A DNA stretch of 8,863 nucleotides. It comes from an uncultured bacterium. GTDB taxonomy: Bacteria > Bacillota > Clostridia > Lachnospirales > Lachnospiraceae. Under the pieces are notes generated by a model, which was not told the DNA's origin, did no database searches, and was given only the letters and a program-made list of their open reading frames with translations. Positions 6,641-8,863 of this stretch are shown here, piece by piece. How positions within the stretch are numbered: position 1 is the stretch's first letter; each line of letters starts with the position of its first letter. Both the position numbers and the translations under genes were made by a program. Location: positions 1 to 8,863 of the forward strand of contig CALFUE010000064.1 in assembly GCA_937916345.1 (NCBI GenBank), in the 5' to 3' direction.

Positions 6641-7624
6641 ATGAAAAACGGCAAGATCACCGATACGGTTTTGAAGCGTTCGGTGCTGTCAGTGCTTTCC
6701 CACCGTCATCCTGGGGTGATAAAGCCGCCGAATACCGGCGAGGACTGCTCCGTGATAGAGGATGGGGACGACTATATAGTTATGTCTACCGATCCTATCA
6801 CAGGGGCGACGGAAGATGTGGGAAGATTGTCGGTACATGTCACGGTAAACGATCTCGCCTCATCCGGAGCAGAGCCCGTGGGTGTGCTCCTGTCCATTCT
6901 CCTTCCCGAGGGGACAAAGGAGAGCGCCTTAAAAAGCATGATGGAGGACGCGGAAGCCGCGGCAGAAGAGTGCGGGATAGATATACTGGGAGGCCATACC
7001 GAGATCACTCCCGCGGTAAACAGAGTGATCATCACTGCCACAGGCATCGGCCGCGCTGACAAGCTGAGACTTACGCCTACATCCGGAGCGCGGTCCGGCG
7101 ACAGCCTCGTGCTGACGAAGTGGGTGGGCTTGGAGGGCACCTCCATAATTGCCAAAGAAAAAAGAGAACAACTCATGAACAGATTGCCGGAGGCTCTCGT
7201 TACTGAGGCCTCCCGCTTTGACAGATATATGTCCGTCCTGCCTGAGGCACGCGTTGCGGCGTCACTAGGGGCTCACGCCATGCACGATGTGACTGAGGGG
7301 GGGATATTCGGTGCCCTGTGGGAGATCGCCGAGGCCAGTGGTCTGGGCGTTACGGCAGATATCCGAAAAATCCCCATCAGGCAGGAAACCGTGGAGATAT
7401 GTGAATTTTTTGACATCAGTCCCTACTTACTCATATCATCCGGCAGCATGCTGATCGCGATCCCGGATGGGGAGACTCTGGTTTTGGCTCTCGAAAAGGA
7501 AGGTATTCACTCGGCTGTGATCGGTCGGATGACTCCGGAAAAGAACAGGCGCATCGTACATATGGATGAGACAGACAGGGTGCTCACCGAGCCCGAACCC
7601 GATGAATTATACAAAGTGATCTAG
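6641..7624 (+). CDS. AIR synthase-related (PurM/HypE/SelD superfamily) ATP-binding protein
   Basis: This 327-residue cytoplasmic protein has the PurM fold, shared by AIR synthase, HypE, ThiL and selenide water dikinase, which use ATP to activate an oxygen or selenium centre. The N-domain has GED (33-35, the usual GDDA region), STDP (49-52), the helix VTVNDLASSGAEPVG and GGHTE (117-121). The C-domain has HDVTEGGIFGALWEIAEASG (215-234) and SSGSMLIAI. HypE proteins end in PRxC, with the Cys receiving the carbamoyl/cyano group. This protein ends DELYKVI and lacks it, so hydrogenase maturation is unlikely, and no other hyp genes are present. It also differs from PurM in context, with no purine genes nearby. 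The substrate is unknown. The ATG is two bases after the VanW stop, with GAAGAGGA (6628-6635) as ribosome site, and a regulator and aminotransferase follow closely. A role in amino-acid or cofactor metabolism is only inference. Confidence 0.88.
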   Translation: MKNGKITDTVLKRSVLSVLSHRHPGVIKPPNTGEDCSVIEDGDDYIVMSTDPITGATEDVGRLSVHVTVNDLASSGAEPVGVLLSILLPEGTKESALKSMMEDAEAAAEECGIDILGGHTEITPAVNRVIITATGIGRADKLRLTPTSGARSGDSLVLTKWVGLEGTSIIAKEKREQLMNRLPEALVTEASRFDRYMSVLPEARVAASLGAHAMHDVTEGGIFGALWEIAEASGLGVTADIRKIPIRQETVEICEFFDISPYLLISSGSMLIAIPDGETLVLALEKEGIHSAVIGRMTPEKNRRIVHMDETDRVLTEPEPDELYKVI

Positions 7625-7636
7625 AAAGGTAATGTT

Positions 7637-8116
7637 ATGCGTGAAAAGATACTCAGCTATATAGAAAAGAACAGCCGCATCGATACGGGGGAGCTGGCAG
7701 TGATACTCGGAACTGATGAAAATACCGTGATAAATGAGCTGCAGCGAATGGAAGAGGAGCGTGTGATATGCGGTTACCCCACCCTGATAGACTGGAACAA
7801 GGCCGGCATCGAAAAGGTGACGGCATTGATAGAGGTCAGGGTTACTCCCCAGCGTGACATGGGCTTCGACAGAGTTGCGGAGCGCATCTACAGATACCCG
7901 GAGGTAGAGTCCGTGTATCTCATTTCCGGTGGCTTTGACCTGCTTGTGACCATCGAGGGAAAGACGCTGCTTGACGTCTCGAAGTTTGTGACGGAGAGAC
8001 TCTCTACCATCGATACTGTATTGAGTACCAAGACAAACTTTATACTTAAGAAATACAAGGATTACGGGACAGTCATGGAGCCTGCCAAAAAAGACGAAAG
8101 GGAAATGATGGCGTGA
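7637..8116 (+). CDS. Lrp/AsnC family transcriptional regulator
   Basis: The 159-residue protein has an N-terminal winged helix-turn-helix (about 1-50: ILSYIEKNSRIDTGELAVIL then ENTVINELQRMEEERVI, ending in the family's GYPTLIDW-type wing). A RAM/AsnC_trans_reg effector domain follows (about 60-140), with VTALIEVRVTP, the YPEVESVYLISGGFDLLVTIEG core and a C-terminal KTNFILKKYKDYG strand. Family members form dimers or octamers and sense amino acids. The ATG follows AAAGG (7625-7629) by seven bases and lies 12 bases after the AIR synthase-like stop. The stop overlaps the start of the aminotransferase gene by one base. Being co-transcribed with an aminotransferase suggests that it controls this operon in response to an amino acid. 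No operator was identified. A short charged C-terminal tail (PAKKDEREMMA) lies beyond the usual domain end. Confidence 0.95.
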   Translation: MREKILSYIEKNSRIDTGELAVILGTDENTVINELQRMEEERVICGYPTLIDWNKAGIEKVTALIEVRVTPQRDMGFDRVAERIYRYPEVESVYLISGGFDLLVTIEGKTLLDVSKFVTERLSTIDTVLSTKTNFILKKYKDYGTVMEPAKKDEREMMA

Positions 8117-8118
8117 TG
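8114..8118 (+). promoter_or_regulatory. TGATG stop-start overlap coupling Lrp/AsnC and aminotransferase
   Basis: The regulator's TGA (8114-8116) shares its last base with the ATG of the aminotransferase (8116-8118). With no well-placed ribosome site of its own, the second gene probably depends on terminating ribosomes. Confidence 0.7.
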
Positions 8119-8863
8119 AGCACGAAAAGAGATCCCTTATCGAAGCTTATTAAGACCATTGAGCCATCCGGTATCAGAAAGTTTTTTGATGTGGTCAGCG
8201 AGATGCCGGACGCTATATCTCTGGGCGTCGGAGAACCTGACTTCGATACCCCCTGGCATATCAGGGATGAGGGTATACACGCTCTCGAGGTAGGCAAAAC
8301 CTTCTATACATCAAATGCCGGACTTAAGGAGCTGAAGCGGGAGATAGCCATGTATCTCGACAGGCGTTTTGGCCTTAATTATTCCTTCGAGGATGAGATA
8401 ATGGTGACAGTGGGAGGTTCTGAGGCTATAGATATAGCCATGCGTGCCATGCTGGATCCCGGGGATGAGGTCCTCATTCCCCAGCCCTCCTATGTCTCCT
8501 ATGTGCCCTGCGCCCTTCTGGCAGGGGGCGTGCCTGTTGTTATCCCGCTAAAACAGGAAAATCAGTTCAGGCTGACCGCGGAGGAGCTTGAGGAATATGT
8601 CACGGACCGCACGAAGCTTCTGGTGTTGCCGTTTCCGAACAATCCCACAGGGGCTGTCATGGATGAGGCGGATCTAAAGGGCGTTGCGGAGGTAATAGAG
8701 AGACACGATCTTTATGTTTTGAGTGATGAGATATACTCGGAGCTGTGCTATCTGGACAAGCATCACTCTATCGCAGAGCTTCCCGGCATGAGGGAGCGGA
8801 CTGTCCTGATAAACGGGTTTTCAAAATCCTTTGCCATGACCGGTTGGAGGCTTGGTTCCGCCT
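8116..8863 (+). CDS. Class I/II PLP-dependent aminotransferase (partial, cut by window end)
   Basis: The frame is open from ATG 8116 to the window edge, giving 249 residues of an enzyme normally near 390. It begins MSTKRDPLSKLIKTIEPSG, then ISLGVGEPDFDTPWHI and YTSNAGLKELKREIA, typical of fold-type I aspartate/aromatic-type aminotransferases (PatA/AspC-like). VGGSEAIDIAMRAMLDPGDE holds the cofactor-phosphate loop. NNPTG is at 175-179, the PLP-ring Asp at D204 (LSDEIYSEL) and the Schiff-base Lys at K237 (SKSFAMTGWRLG). These enzymes transfer an amino group between an amino acid and a 2-oxo acid; the substrate cannot be told from sequence alone. The start is in a TGATG overlap with the Lrp/AsnC gene, so translation is probably coupled. 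A purine stretch (AAAGGG, 8097-8102) lies about 13 bases upstream. The reading frame shows no breaks and the catalytic residues seen are intact. Confidence 0.95.
   Translation, partial: MSTKRDPLSKLIKTIEPSGIRKFFDVVSEMPDAISLGVGEPDFDTPWHIRDEGIHALEVGKTFYTSNAGLKELKREIAMYLDRRFGLNYSFEDEIMVTVGGSEAIDIAMRAMLDPGDEVLIPQPSYVSYVPCALLAGGVPVVIPLKQENQFRLTAEELEEYVTDRTKLLVLPFPNNPTGAVMDEADLKGVAEVIERHDLYVLSDEIYSELCYLDKHHSIAELPGMRERTVLINGFSKSFAMTGWRLGSA

Noticed and set aside
6595..7059. A 154-codon + strand ORF overlapping the VanW end and the AIR synthase-like gene.
   Set aside because: It is an out-of-frame shadow rich in Arg, Gly and Ser. The overlapped genes have strong family motifs and ribosome sites of their own.
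6641..7624. Calling the PurM-like protein HypE (hydrogenase maturation).
   Set aside because: The C-terminal PRxC motif needed for carbamoyl transfer is absent and no other hyp genes are nearby.

Overview
The window looks like a chromosomal segment from an anaerobic member of the Bacillota, most likely the Lachnospiraceae/Clostridia. This is inferred from gene content (a YoaR/VanW-type exported protein, an HD-GYP response regulator, an AIR-synthase-like gene next to an Lrp/AsnC gene and an aminotransferase gene), AGGAGG-type ribosome sites, moderate GC and frequent ATA and AGA/AGG codons. There are no rRNA or tRNA genes, no insertion sequences and no CRISPR repeats.

Left part (1-2907, + strand). 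The first ORF (43-924) is a chimera. About 212 residues of a monosaccharide-type ABC transporter ATPase run in frame into the last ~80 residues of LarB, the PurE-like enzyme of nickel-pincer cofactor synthesis. The ATPase half also differs from its neighbours in codon use. The join may be a real recombination or an assembly error. Three bases after its stop comes a complete, canonical uvrB (nucleotide excision repair helicase), whose ribosome site lies in the last codons of the LarB-like tail. A nested inverted repeat lies just beyond uvrB.

Middle part (3024-4863). A + strand two-domain regulator (REC plus HD-GYP) should act in c-di-GMP breakdown, but one usual metal-binding His is Arg and the REC switch Thr is Met. 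It converges, with only four bases between stop codons, on a - strand gene for a single-pass membrane protein of unknown function. That gene diverges from a 34-codon + strand ORF for a tiny hydrophobic peptide. The two start codons are only 15 bases apart, so any promoter of each gene must lie inside the other.

Right part (5010-8863, + strand). This is a tightly packed likely operon with a candidate promoter at 4938-4966. It encodes an exported VanW-domain protein with a long acidic tail, an AIR-synthase/HypE-like PurM-fold protein without the HypE C-terminal cysteine, an Lrp/AsnC regulator, and a class I/II PLP aminotransferase cut by the window end. Spacings are 2 bases, 12 bases and a TGATG overlap. 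The last three genes look like a small amino-acid-related metabolic and regulatory unit whose substrate cannot be read from the sequence.

No intergenic stretch exceeds about 150 bases. The best candidates for something undescribed are the ABC-LarB chimera, the altered HD-GYP regulator, the tiny divergent membrane peptide, and the AIR-synthase-like/Lrp/aminotransferase unit.
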